The notes under the pieces are model-generated. The model was not told the origin of the DNA. It saw nothing but the letters and a program-made list of their open reading frames with translations, and did no database searches. 64,000 nt of DNA from the NCBI GenBank assembly GCA_036272595.1, contig DATAYM010000048.1, positions 12,935 to 76,934 of the forward strand, read 5' to 3'. Of the stretch, positions 45,697-54,446 are shown piece by piece. This DNA is from Poindextera sp036272595. Lineage in GTDB: Bacteria; Pseudomonadota; Alphaproteobacteria; Caulobacterales; Caulobacteraceae. Each line of letters begins with the position of its first letter. Position 1 is the stretch's first letter. Made by a program: the position numbers and the translations under genes.

Positions 45697-46503
45697 TTGG
45701 CGTCCGCGCTCCGCAAACATCCGCTCAACACCGACTTCCGCTGGGAGGATAGCGCCGGCCCGTTTCGCCGGGTGACGCCGGCGCAGCGGGAGGCGTTCGA
45801 CCGGCTGGGCTTCGTCAAGATCGAGAACGCCTTCACCGCCGACGAGATCGCCGCCGTCACCGCCGCCATCGACCCGCTGGAGGTGGTCGCGGAGGAGAAG
45901 CTGCGCCGGGCCGGCGGCACCATCTCCATCTCGACGGCCGACGAGATCACCTTCACCACGCACATGGTCAAGGTCTCGCCGGTGCTGCGCGAATTCGCCG
46001 CCCATCCGTTCATCAGGGACGTCTGCCACGACCTGCTGGGCGACGCCGTGCGGCTCTACTGGGACCAGTCGGTCTACAAGAAGACCGCGCAGATGCGCGA
46101 ATTCCCCTGGCACCAGGACAACGGCTACACCTTCATCGAACCGCAGCAGTACCTGACCTTCTGGCTGCCGCTGGTGGACGTGGACGAGGAGAACGGCTGC
46201 CCGTGGATCGCGCCCGGCCTGCACCGGGGCGGCACGCTGAACCATTGGGTCACCGAAATCGGGCTGAAGTGCCTGGACGAAGCGCCCGACGCGGTCGCGG
46301 TCCCGGCCAGGGCGGGGGACGCCATCGTCTTCTCGTCGCTGGCGCCGCACCGGACGGGTCCGAACCTGAAGACCGGCACGGTGCGCAAGGCCTACATCCT
46401 GCAGTATTGCCACGAGGGCTCGGTCGCCACCTATCGCGACGGCCGCACCGCCGTGCAGGACGACCCCGAGCGACAGTTCACCATCCTGCGGCCTGGCGAC
46501 TGA
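45697..46503 (+). CDS. Phytanoyl-CoA dioxygenase (PhyH) family oxygenase
   Basis: The 268 aa Fe(II)/alpha-ketoglutarate dioxygenase has the iron ligands His139 and Asp141 in WHQDNGY and His218 in LAPHRTGPN, where the arginine binds ketoglutarate. The cupin-like core is complete. The TTG start is supported by AGGAGA eight bases upstream. It is followed 76 bases later by two acyl-CoA dehydrogenase genes, so the substrate may be a branched acyl-CoA; that is inferred. Confidence 0.88.
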   Translation: MASALRKHPLNTDFRWEDSAGPFRRVTPAQREAFDRLGFVKIENAFTADEIAAVTAAIDPLEVVAEEKLRRAGGTISISTADEITFTTHMVKVSPVLREFAAHPFIRDVCHDLLGDAVRLYWDQSVYKKTAQMREFPWHQDNGYTFIEPQQYLTFWLPLVDVDEENGCPWIAPGLHRGGTLNHWVTEIGLKCLDEAPDAVAVPARAGDAIVFSSLAPHRTGPNLKTGTVRKAYILQYCHEGSVATYRDGRTAVQDDPERQFTILRPGD

Positions 46504-46579
46504 CGTCGGCCGGTTTTGGGCTTGGCTTCCCCAACGACCCCTGGCGGATCGTGGGCGAAATTTGGCGAGGAGACTAAGG

Positions 46580-47686
46580 GTGGCGACGATTTCAGCCGAG
46601 GAGCGCGGGGCTCTGCGCGACTCCGTCCGCCGGCTCCTGGGCGACCTCGGCGCCGAGGCGGACGTGCGCCGGACCATGGAGACCGACGCCGGCTATGACG
46701 CCGAACTGTGGCGCAAGCTGGCTGAGATGGGTGTCGCCGGCCTGGTGGTCGAGGAAGAATACGGCGGCGCCGGCGCGGGGCCCTTGGAGCTGGAGCTGGT
46801 CATGGAGGAGGCGGGCGCGGCCTTGCTCTGCTCGCCGCTGCTGGCCAGCGGCGTGCTGGCGGCCGAGCTGTTGCGCGCCCTGGGGGACGAGGCGGCCAAG
46901 GCGCGGCTGCTGCCCGGCGTCGCGGCCGGGACCAGCATCGCCACCGTGGCGCTGACCGGCGATACGGGCTCCTGGACCCCGGAAGGCGTCGCGGTGACCG
47001 CCAGCCAGCAGGACGGAAGCTGGCGGCTGGACGGCGAGGCCTCCTACGTCATCCATGGCCAGAACGCCGATATATTGTTGGTCATCGCCAACGGCGGGGC
47101 CCAGGCGTTCGAGGTCGATCCGAAGGCCGCCGGCGTGACCATCGAGGCGCTGCCGACCTTCGACCATACCCTGCGCCTGGCGCGGGTCGCCCTCGCGGGC
47201 GCGCCCGGCCAGCTGATCCATGCCACGGAGCCGGTGTGGGCCGCAGTGCAACAGGCCCTGGACCTCGCCCTCGTGGCATTGGCCGGCGAGCAGGCCGGCG
47301 GCGCGCGGCGCTGCCTGGACTTCACCGTCGACTACGCCAAGTCGCGCATCCAGTTCGGCCGCGCCATCGGCAGCTTCCAGGCCATCAAGCACATGGCCTC
47401 GGACCTGCTGCTGGAGTCGGAATCGGCCATCTCCGCCGCCCGCAACGCCGCCCGCGCCCTGGCCGAGGGCGCGCCGGACGCCGACGCCGCCATCAGCCTG
47501 GCCGCCTTCGCGTGCGCCGAGGCGTTCAGCCAGACCACCGCGACCTCGATCCAGATGCATGGCGGCATCGCCTTCACCTGGGCCCATCCGGCGCACCTCT
47601 ACCTGCGGCGCGCGCGGGCCGACGCCCAACTGTTCGGCGCGCCCGCCTATCATCGCGAACGCTACCTCCAGCAGCTGGGAGGCTGA
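46580..47686 (+). CDS. Acyl-CoA dehydrogenase family protein (first of a pair)
   Basis: The 368 aa flavoprotein has the usual three-domain ACAD layout, with the C-terminal helix bundle (RIQFGRAIGSFQAIKHMASDL) and QMHGGIAFTWAHPAHLYLRR. The middle domain lacks the strong motifs of the second enzyme. The GTG start at 46580 is placed after GAGGAG. The stop is 2 bases before the next ACAD gene, so the pair may form a mixed complex. Confidence 0.88.
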   Translation: MATISAEERGALRDSVRRLLGDLGAEADVRRTMETDAGYDAELWRKLAEMGVAGLVVEEEYGGAGAGPLELELVMEEAGAALLCSPLLASGVLAAELLRALGDEAAKARLLPGVAAGTSIATVALTGDTGSWTPEGVAVTASQQDGSWRLDGEASYVIHGQNADILLVIANGGAQAFEVDPKAAGVTIEALPTFDHTLRLARVALAGAPGQLIHATEPVWAAVQQALDLALVALAGEQAGGARRCLDFTVDYAKSRIQFGRAIGSFQAIKHMASDLLLESESAISAARNAARALAEGAPDADAAISLAAFACAEAFSQTTATSIQMHGGIAFTWAHPAHLYLRRARADAQLFGAPAYHRERYLQQLGG

Positions 47687-47688
47687 CC

Positions 47689-48882
47689 ATGGACGACGCC
47701 GCAACCCCTGCCGCCGCTTCCGACGACCAGCTTCGCGAGGAGGTCGCCGCCTGGCTGAAGGCCAATTGGGACCCCTCGATGCGCGACAATCGGCACGCCT
47801 GGGTGACCAAGGTGGTCGAGGCCCGCTGGGCCGCGCCGCGCTGGCCGGTCGAGTGGTACGGGCGGGGACTCTCGAACGAGCAGGGCCGCATCGTCGAGCG
47901 CGAGTTCGCGCGCGTCGGCGCTCCGGGGACCGGCCAGGACCGCACCCAGCTCTACGCCAACACCCTGCTGGCGCGCGGGACGCCGGCGCTGAAGGAAAAG
48001 CTGATCGGCCCGATCCTCAAGGGCGAGATCACCATGTGCCTGCTCTATTCCGAACCGGGCGCCGGCTCCGACCTGGCCGGCATCCGCACCCGGGCCGAGC
48101 GGGTCGGCGACCACTATGTGGTCAACGGCCAGAAGGTCTGGACCTCGACGGCGGCCACCGCCGACTACGGCATGCTGATCGCCCGCACCAACTGGGACGT
48201 CCCCAAGCACCAGGGCATCAGCTTCTTCTTCCTGCCGATGAAGCAGGCGGGCGTCGACGTGCGGCCGCTGCGCCAGATCACCAACGAGAGCCACTTCAAC
48301 GAGGTCTTCCTGACCGACGCCATCGCGCCGGTGGAGAACCTGCTCGGCGAGCTGGGCCAGGGCTGGAGCGTGCTGCAGACGGCGCTGGCCTATGAGCGCT
48401 CGGTGATGGGCGAGGGCGCGCGCGGCCCGCGCAGCGGCGTCGCCGAAGCCTCGGGCGAGGAGCCGCTGATCGCCCTGGCCCGGGAGGCCGGCGTGCTGGC
48501 CAACCCCCTGCTGCGCCAGGATATCGCCCGGGTGATCGCCTACAAGAGGCTGAACGCCCTGAACACCGCGCGCGCCAAGGCCGACTTGGCGCAGGGCACC
48601 TCATCGCCGGTGATGAGCCTGGGCAAGCTCGCCATGTCGCGCATCCTGCACGAGGAGGCGAGGCTGCGCACCGCCATCCTGGGCGCGGCCAGCCTGCTGG
48701 AGGGCCCCGATCACCCGCGCGCCGAGGACGCCAACTTTCTGACCTTGAACGCCTATTTCACCTCGATCGGCGGCGGCACCGACCAGATCCAGCGCAACAT
48801 CATCGGCGAACGGGTGCTGGGCCTGCCGAAGGAGCCGGAGGTCGACCGCGACGTGCCGTTCCGCGAAGTGCGCGGCGGTTAG
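47689..48882 (+). CDS. Acyl-CoA dehydrogenase (second of a pair)
   Basis: The 397 aa ACAD has the FAD/substrate-binding LLYSEPGAGSDLAG, the strand YVVNGQKVWTS, and a C-terminal GGGTDQIQRNIIGERVLG that is standard for active enzymes. It would introduce an alpha-beta double bond into an acyl-CoA and pass electrons to ETF. Translation is coupled to the first ACAD. Its stop overlaps the stop of the convergent glycosyltransferase in TTAG. Confidence 0.92.
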   Translation: MDDAATPAAASDDQLREEVAAWLKANWDPSMRDNRHAWVTKVVEARWAAPRWPVEWYGRGLSNEQGRIVEREFARVGAPGTGQDRTQLYANTLLARGTPALKEKLIGPILKGEITMCLLYSEPGAGSDLAGIRTRAERVGDHYVVNGQKVWTSTAATADYGMLIARTNWDVPKHQGISFFFLPMKQAGVDVRPLRQITNESHFNEVFLTDAIAPVENLLGELGQGWSVLQTALAYERSVMGEGARGPRSGVAEASGEEPLIALAREAGVLANPLLRQDIARVIAYKRLNALNTARAKADLAQGTSSPVMSLGKLAMSRILHEEARLRTAILGAASLLEGPDHPRAEDANFLTLNAYFTSIGGGTDQIQRNIIGERVLGLPKEPEVDRDVPFREVRGG

Positions 48883-49754
48883 GAGGATAGGCCGCCGGCG
48901 CGGTAGTCCAGGATCGGCATGCGCGTGGCCAATAGCGCGATCAGCTCGGCGTAGTCGCTCCCCCGCAGGACGCAGGTCGCGTCGCGCAGATGGCGCTCGA
49001 AGTGGCTGGCCTCACGGGTGTTTCCGCCGTGCGCGACATGGACGTAAAGCAAGGAGGCATCGAACCCCAGCAGCGGGCTGGTTCTGGCGAGGAAGCCGAC
49101 GGCGTGGATGTCCTCCTCGCGATCGAGGGCGGGATAGACCGGAGCGAACGCCCGCCAGACGGCGATCGAGCCCTCCCAGGAGCGACTCGCCGAGATCGCG
49201 GCCAATTCCCGGTCCGGCCACCAGATCAGCATCCGCCGCAGCAGCGCCGCCGAGGCCGACGATCGGCTCAGAAGCGTGGCGGCGGCCGAGATGCGGAGCG
49301 GGTCGTAGAGATCGTCGTCGTCCCACTGGACCAGGATCTCGCCGCGCGCACGCCCTAGCGCCATGTTGCGCATCTCGCCAAGCGCAAGGTCCCGGCCGGC
49401 GGCGTGGACGCTGGCGTTGGCGACGCCGCTTGCCTCCACCAGGCGCTGGACCGCGTCCAGGCGATCGCCATAGGTGACGATGACAAGCTCGCGGTTCTCG
49501 TAGAGTTGCCGGCGATAACACTCCAAGGCGCAGCCAATCGAAAAGCGCTCGCCCGTCGTGACCATGAGGCAGGAAACCAGGGGCTCGCCGACCTCCGAGG
49601 GGGCGCCATCCTCGAAGTCGCTCTCCTTGGGATTGAACAGGCGGCGCTTGTGAAACGGATGGCGGGCGTCCGGCGTGTGGAGGGTCCAGTCGTAGCTGAC
49701 CCGCGAATCGGCCGGGCTCACTCCGACCCGACGAAACGTGTCGATCAGAGCCAT
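48879..49754 (-). CDS. GT-A-fold glycosyltransferase-like protein, tandem copy 2
   Basis: The 291 aa protein has a family-2-like N-terminal strand LVSCLMVTTGERFSIG, then LECYRRQLYENRELVIVTYGD and the metal-binding WDDDDLYDPLR. It is closely similar to the next gene upstream, and both begin MALIDT. The donor, acceptor and pathway are unknown. Its start overlaps the end of the sister gene by 10 bases. No signal peptide or membrane helix is seen. Confidence 0.78.
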   Translation of the reverse strand: MALIDTFRRVGVSPADSRVSYDWTLHTPDARHPFHKRRLFNPKESDFEDGAPSEVGEPLVSCLMVTTGERFSIGCALECYRRQLYENRELVIVTYGDRLDAVQRLVEASGVANASVHAAGRDLALGEMRNMALGRARGEILVQWDDDDLYDPLRISAAATLLSRSSASAALLRRMLIWWPDRELAAISASRSWEGSIAVWRAFAPVYPALDREEDIHAVGFLARTSPLLGFDASLLYVHVAHGGNTREASHFERHLRDATCVLRGSDYAELIALLATRMPILDYRAGGLSS

Positions 49755-50617
49755 GGCGGGCGCCCGCCGGCCTCGGCGCGCGCCGCATCGGCCTCGTACT
49801 CCAGGACAGGCATCCGCGCTGAAAGCAGGTGGATCAACTCCACGTAGTCCTCGTCCTGAATCACGCATTCGGCCTTTTCGAACATCTCCTCGAAATGCCG
49901 CGTGTCCCAGGTGTTTCCGGCATGCACGGTATAAACGTAGAGCAGCGGAAAATCGTAGGTCGCGATCGGACGGGTCCTGGCGAGCGCTGAAACGGGCGGG
50001 GTGTCTTCGCCCTTGGCCAGGCTCGGGTAGGCGGGCGCGTATTCCCGCAGGACCGTGATCGTGCCTTCCCACAGCCGCCGCTTGGAGATCGCCGCAATGC
50101 GCCTGCGCGGCCACCAGATCAGGACGCGTGCGAGCAGGGCGGCGGCGGCGCGCGACTGGCTCAGCAGCGCGACCGCCGCGGTGATCCGCAAGGGGTCGTA
50201 GAGATCGTCATCGTCCCAATGCATGAGCATCTCGCCCCGGGAGCGGGCGATCGACACGTTGCGGCAGTCGCCGAGCGTCATCTCCGGGCCGACACAGTGG
50301 ATGGCGACATTGGCCGCGCCGCTGTCCGCCACGAAGTCGGAGACGGCTTGCAGGCCATCGGGCTGGGTCACGACCACCAGTTCGCGGTTTTCGTAGGCCT
50401 GGCGCCTGTAACACTCGAGCGAATGTCGGATCACGGCGCGCCTGCCGGTGGTGACCATCAGACAGGAGACGCGAGGGTTGGCGCGGTCGGGAGCCGTCGG
50501 GCCGCCGCCTTCGAACGGGGAATGGTCGCTCGGCGCCAGGAGGCTGAAGTCCAGCCGCAGGTCGCTGCCGGAGATCGGGACGGCGGCGGCGGCGCCCAGC
50601 GTGTCGATCAAGGCCAT
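49745..50617 (-). CDS. GT-A-fold glycosyltransferase-like protein, tandem copy 1
   Basis: The 290 aa sister protein has RVSCLMVTTGRRAVIRHSLE, CYRRQAYENRELVVVT and WDDDDLYDPLRITAA. Identity to copy 2 is highest around these motifs, and the C-terminal third (NTWDTRHFE versus NTREASHFE) also aligns. Both genes are intact, so this is a duplication that has since diverged. It lies 48 bases downstream of the MarC gene on the same strand. Confidence 0.78.
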   Translation of the reverse strand: MALIDTLGAAAAVPISGSDLRLDFSLLAPSDHSPFEGGGPTAPDRANPRVSCLMVTTGRRAVIRHSLECYRRQAYENRELVVVTQPDGLQAVSDFVADSGAANVAIHCVGPEMTLGDCRNVSIARSRGEMLMHWDDDDLYDPLRITAAVALLSQSRAAAALLARVLIWWPRRRIAAISKRRLWEGTITVLREYAPAYPSLAKGEDTPPVSALARTRPIATYDFPLLYVYTVHAGNTWDTRHFEEMFEKAECVIQDEDYVELIHLLSARMPVLEYEADAARAEAGGRPPWL

Positions 50618-50665
50618 CGGTGCTCCTTCCGCGGCGGCAATGCCGAACTCCGCAGGCTCGCCGGC

Positions 50666-51328
50666 TCAGGCGCCATGGACGAGAGCCAGGACGCCGGAGG
50701 CGATGAACTGGACGCCGACGCAGATCAGGATAAAGCCGGAAAGCCGGGTCATGGCGTCGATTCCGCCAGGTCCGAGCCGGGCGTCCAGCGCCTTGGCGCT
50801 GCGCAGGAAAAGCCATTCGACGATGCAGACCAGGGCCATGGCCGCGACGGTCACGGCATAGGCGACGATCTCCTCGCGCCAGGCTCCAAGGCCGCGGATT
50901 TCGGTGGAGATGCCGACGACCACCGCGATGGTGCCCGGCCCGGTGATGCTGGGCATGGCCAGCGGGAAGAAGGCCGGGTTCTGCGCCGAAGCGCCGCTCT
51001 GGGTGGCGCGGTGCGCATCGCCCTTGTCGTACATCAGCCCATAGCCCAGCAGCACCACCACCAGGCCGCCGGCGATGCGCAGCGCGCCGTAGGAGATGCC
51101 GAAGAACTCGAGCACGAAGCCGCCGGCGAACAGGCTGACGACCAGGATGCAGCCGCTGTAGAGGCAGGCCCGGGCCGCCAGGTTGAGCTTGGCCTTGGGC
51201 TCCATGTCCTTGGAAAGCGCGATGTAGGTCGGCATGGTCGACGGCGGGTTGATCACCGAGATCAGGCTGACGAAGCCGCCAAGGCCGAAATTGGCGGCCA
51301 GCCCCAGGGGATCGCCGGGGAGGGTCAA
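50666..51328 (-). CDS. MarC family integral membrane protein
   Basis: The 220 aa protein has six hydrophobic segments and the MarC/UPF0056 pattern: ISVINPPSTMPTYIAL near the N-terminus and PLAMPSITGPGTIAVVVG in the middle, the two inverted halves. The TTG start at 51328 overlaps the TGA stop of the MFS gene; no in-frame ATG precedes it without running into that gene. The substrate of MarC proteins is unknown. Confidence 0.88.
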   Translation of the reverse strand: MTLPGDPLGLAANFGLGGFVSLISVINPPSTMPTYIALSKDMEPKAKLNLAARACLYSGCILVVSLFAGGFVLEFFGISYGALRIAGGLVVVLLGYGLMYDKGDAHRATQSGASAQNPAFFPLAMPSITGPGTIAVVVGISTEIRGLGAWREEIVAYAVTVAAMALVCIVEWLFLRSAKALDARLGPGGIDAMTRLSGFILICVGVQFIASGVLALVHGA

Positions 51329-52476
51329 ACCAGCCTGCCGAGCAGCCGTCCGCTGGCCGCGACACCGAGCAGGGCGAGGGCCAGCATCGCGAAGGCGACC
51401 GGCAGGCTGGCGAGGTGCGCCACCAGGCCGATCGCCGCCGGCCCTATCAGGATGCCGGCATAGCCGAGGGTGGTGACGGCGGGCACGGCGATGCTCTCCG
51501 GCATGGCGGTCTGGCGGCCGGCGCTGCTGAACAGCACCGGCACGATGTTGGAGCAGCCGACGCCGACCAGGGCGTAGCCGGCCACCGCCACCGGCCAGGA
51601 TGGGACGAGAGTCGCGACGGCGAACCCCGTTGCGGCGCAAAGGCCGCCGAACAGGATGACATTGCCGCCGCCGAACCGGTGCACGATGCGGTCGCCGGTC
51701 AGCCGCCCGAGGGTCATGGTCACGGCGAAGGCGGCATAGCCGAGGCCCGCCGCCGAGGTCGCCATGCCGCGGACCGAGGAGAGGAAGACCGCGCTCCAGT
51801 CCAGCACCGAGCCTTCGGTGAGGAAGAGGGTGAAGCAGACCGCGCCGATGAGCCAGACCACGCCGCGCGGAAGGGCGAAGGAGGGTCCGCCGGTGTGGCC
51901 GCCATAGGTCAGCAGGTGCGGCGCCGCGACGGCGAGGGCGGCGAGGCCCGCGGCGCCGGCCAGCAGCATCGTCGCCAGCGGCGCGGCGTCGGCGGCGAGC
52001 AGGCCGGTGGCGCCGAGCGCGCCGAGGATGCCGCCGAGACTGTAGAAGCCGTGGAAGCCGGACATCAGCGGCCGCCGGCTCTCACGCTCGACGATGATGG
52101 CCTGGATGTTCACCGCGACGTCGGTCGCCCCGATGCCGGCGCCGAAGACCGCCAGGCCGGCGATCATCAGCGGCAGGCTGGACGCCCAGGCCAGCACCGG
52201 CATCGCCAGGCAGAAGGCCAGCACCGCCGTGACGATGACCCGCCGGCAGCCCAGCCGTCCGGCCACCGCCCCGGCGGCGGGCATGGCGATGATCGAGCCG
52301 ACGCCGAGGCTGAGCAGCAAAAGCCCAAGCACGCCGTCGTCGATGCCCAGTCGCGCCTTGGCGAACGGCACCAGCGGCGCCCAGGCCCCGGACTCGAAGC
52401 CGACCACCAGGAAGATCAGGCGGGTTGAGACGCCTTGGCGCGCGACTAGGGCGCTCGCGCGCGGGGTGACTTGCAT
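51325..52476 (-). CDS. MFS transporter
   Basis: The 383 aa protein has about twelve membrane helices. Features include FKSGAWAPLVPFAKARL-like first helices, the loop AGRLGCRRVI between helices 2 and 3, and a second loop near GRLTGDRIVHRFG. It resembles the YbjJ/FucP-type branch with few charged residues in the helices. The substrate is not predictable. It overlaps the MarC gene, and the two are probably expressed together. Confidence 0.87.
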   Translation of the reverse strand: MQVTPRASALVARQGVSTRLIFLVVGFESGAWAPLVPFAKARLGIDDGVLGLLLLSLGVGSIIAMPAAGAVAGRLGCRRVIVTAVLAFCLAMPVLAWASSLPLMIAGLAVFGAGIGATDVAVNIQAIIVERESRRPLMSGFHGFYSLGGILGALGATGLLAADAAPLATMLLAGAAGLAALAVAAPHLLTYGGHTGGPSFALPRGVVWLIGAVCFTLFLTEGSVLDWSAVFLSSVRGMATSAAGLGYAAFAVTMTLGRLTGDRIVHRFGGGNVILFGGLCAATGFAVATLVPSWPVAVAGYALVGVGCSNIVPVLFSSAGRQTAMPESIAVPAVTTLGYAGILIGPAAIGLVAHLASLPVAFAMLALALLGVAASGRLLGRLV

Positions 52477-52495
52477 CGCTCCGTCTTAGACGACT

Positions 52496-54112
52496 TCAGT
52501 CGACTCCGGCCAGCGCCGCCTCGGCGATCGACTTGGCGGTCGGATAATCGGCCTTGCCGTTTGCGGCGCGGATGGAGCCGGACGCCACCACGATCCGCTT
52601 GGGCGTCTTGTAGCCGGCCAGCGAGCGGCGGACGTGGGCGCGCAGCGCCTCCTCATCGAGGCGGTGGCCTTCGGACAGCCGCACCACGCCGGTCACCGCC
52701 TGGCCCCACTTCTCGTCCGGCAGGCCGACCACCAGGGCGTCCTCGATCGACGGATGGGTCTTCAGCGCCTCCTCGACCTCCTCGGGGAAGACCTTCTCGC
52801 CGGCGGTGTTGATGCAGGCGCTGCCGCGGCCGAGCAGGGTCAGGGTGCCGTCGGTCTCGACGATGCACCAGTCGCCGGGGATGGAGTAGCGCACGCCGCC
52901 GATGGTGCGGAAGGTGCGGGCGGTCTTCTCCTCGTCCTTGTAGTAGCCGACCGGATTGGGCGGGCCGATGGCCACCATGCCCGGGACGCCCGAGCCCGGC
53001 TCGACCGGATTGTCGTTCTCGTCGAACACCTTGCAGCGCTCGCCGAGCACGAACTTGGCGGTCTGGACCTCGCCGCCCTTGGCCATCATCGACATGCCCA
53101 TGCCGAGCGCCTCCGACGACGAGAAGCCGTCGGAGAGCACGGCGCCGGGCATGTGCTCGAGCAGGCCCTGCTTGACCTCCAGGCTCCACATGACGCCTGA
53201 GGAGACGATCACCGCGATGCTGGAGACGTCGTATTTGCCAGGCGCGGCGTTCAGCGCGTTGAGGATCGGCTTGGCGAAGCTGTCGCCGACGATCACCAGG
53301 GTCTGCGGCCTGTGCCGGTCGATGGCGACCAGCAGCTCCTCGGCGTCGAAGGCGCCGCTTTCCAGCAGGATCACGCAGCCGCCGGCCATCATGGTCCCCA
53401 TGGAGGTCAAGAGGCCTGTGCCGTGCATCAGCGGCGGCGCCGGCAGGATGCGGCCGCCGGGCCCGGCGTTGCGGACCTGCTCGGTCAGCTCGGCCGGGGT
53501 CGCCGGAACCGGGATGCCCATGCGCCGCTGCTGGGCGGTGGTGATCTCGCGCAGGTCCTCGTGCGCCCACATCACGCCCTTGGGCATGCCGGTGGTGCCG
53601 CCGGTATAGATGAAGAACTGGTCCTGGCCGGAGCGCTGGATGTCCAGCGGCCCGCCGTTGCCCTCGGCGGCCAGGTCCTCGAACCGTTCGGCGAAGGCGG
53701 CCACCTGGCCGTCCGGGCTGACCTCGATCCAGGTCCGCACATTCGGCAGGCGCGGGCGAATCTCGGTCACCGCGTCGCGGAACTCCGACGCATAGACCAC
53801 CGCCTGGGCGTCGGCGTTGTCGAAAATGTACCAGACCTCTTCGGGCGTGTAGCGATAGTTGACGTTGACGTGGGTCAGCCGCGCCTTCCAGCCGGCGGCC
53901 AGGGCCATCAAGTATTCCGGGCGGTTGCGCATGTAGATGGCGATCTTGTCGCCGGGCTTGGCGCCGCGGGCGATCAGCGCCCGGGCCATGCTGTTCGACG
54001 CCCGGTCGGCCTCGCCCCAATTGATCACCCGCTCGCCCTGGATGAAGGCCGGCGCCTCGGGCGGCACGGCCAGGGCCACGGCGTCGAGAATGTCTCCGAA
54101 ATTACGAACCAT
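52496..54112 (-). CDS. Acyl-CoA synthetase (AMP-binding)
   Basis: The 538 aa ligase has FIYTGGTTGMPKGVMWAH, GRGSACINTAGEKVFPEEVEE and the late SIRAANGKADYP lysine. It is typical of FadD-like proteins found with acyl-CoA dehydrogenases in sterol or fatty acid degradation. It is expressed separately from the upstream MlrC-like gene, which diverges across a 334-base gap. Confidence 0.9.
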   Translation of the reverse strand: MVRNFGDILDAVALAVPPEAPAFIQGERVINWGEADRASNSMARALIARGAKPGDKIAIYMRNRPEYLMALAAGWKARLTHVNVNYRYTPEEVWYIFDNADAQAVVYASEFRDAVTEIRPRLPNVRTWIEVSPDGQVAAFAERFEDLAAEGNGGPLDIQRSGQDQFFIYTGGTTGMPKGVMWAHEDLREITTAQQRRMGIPVPATPAELTEQVRNAGPGGRILPAPPLMHGTGLLTSMGTMMAGGCVILLESGAFDAEELLVAIDRHRPQTLVIVGDSFAKPILNALNAAPGKYDVSSIAVIVSSGVMWSLEVKQGLLEHMPGAVLSDGFSSSEALGMGMSMMAKGGEVQTAKFVLGERCKVFDENDNPVEPGSGVPGMVAIGPPNPVGYYKDEEKTARTFRTIGGVRYSIPGDWCIVETDGTLTLLGRGSACINTAGEKVFPEEVEEALKTHPSIEDALVVGLPDEKWGQAVTGVVRLSEGHRLDEEALRAHVRRSLAGYKTPKRIVVASGSIRAANGKADYPTAKSIAEAALAGVD

Positions 54113-54446
54113 CTTGCTCTCACGTTCCTCCCACGGCCGCCCTCAAACGGAGCGGCGCTTTGCGGCATAAGTCCAACATGATGGCGGCGGGTTCAAGACA
54201 TTGCGCGGCTTGACCTTGCGGGCGCCGCCAGCTGGGTTCCCGCCTCCGCGGGAATGAGCGATCAAAAAGCCGCTGCTGGTTTTCATCGGGTCGGCTGCCT
54301 ATCGTGGCCGGAACGAAGGTCGAGAGGATCAGCGCGTTGGATTTCACGGACACCATCGACGCCGTCACCTTTCCCGGCCGGCGATGCACAGACGAGGCCG
54401 GCCGCGCTTTCGGGTCTTGCGGCAAGCAGATCGGAGGAACCAGGTG
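54113..54446. other. Divergent intergenic region
   Basis: These 334 bases separate the divergent acyl-CoA synthetase and MlrC-like genes. They contain the REP-like motif at 54232-54258 and the ribosome binding site CGGAGGAACC (54432-54441) of the downstream gene. No further ORF is supported. Confidence 0.5.
54232..54258. repeat. REP-like palindrome
   Basis: CTGGGTTCCCGCCTCCGCGG followed by GAATGAG closely matches the right outer arm of the 39021-39176 element (CTGGGTCCCCGCGTGCGCGG). The core CCCGC/GCGGG can form a hairpin. Two copies 15 kb apart suggest a family of dispersed palindromes in this genome. Confidence 0.6.
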
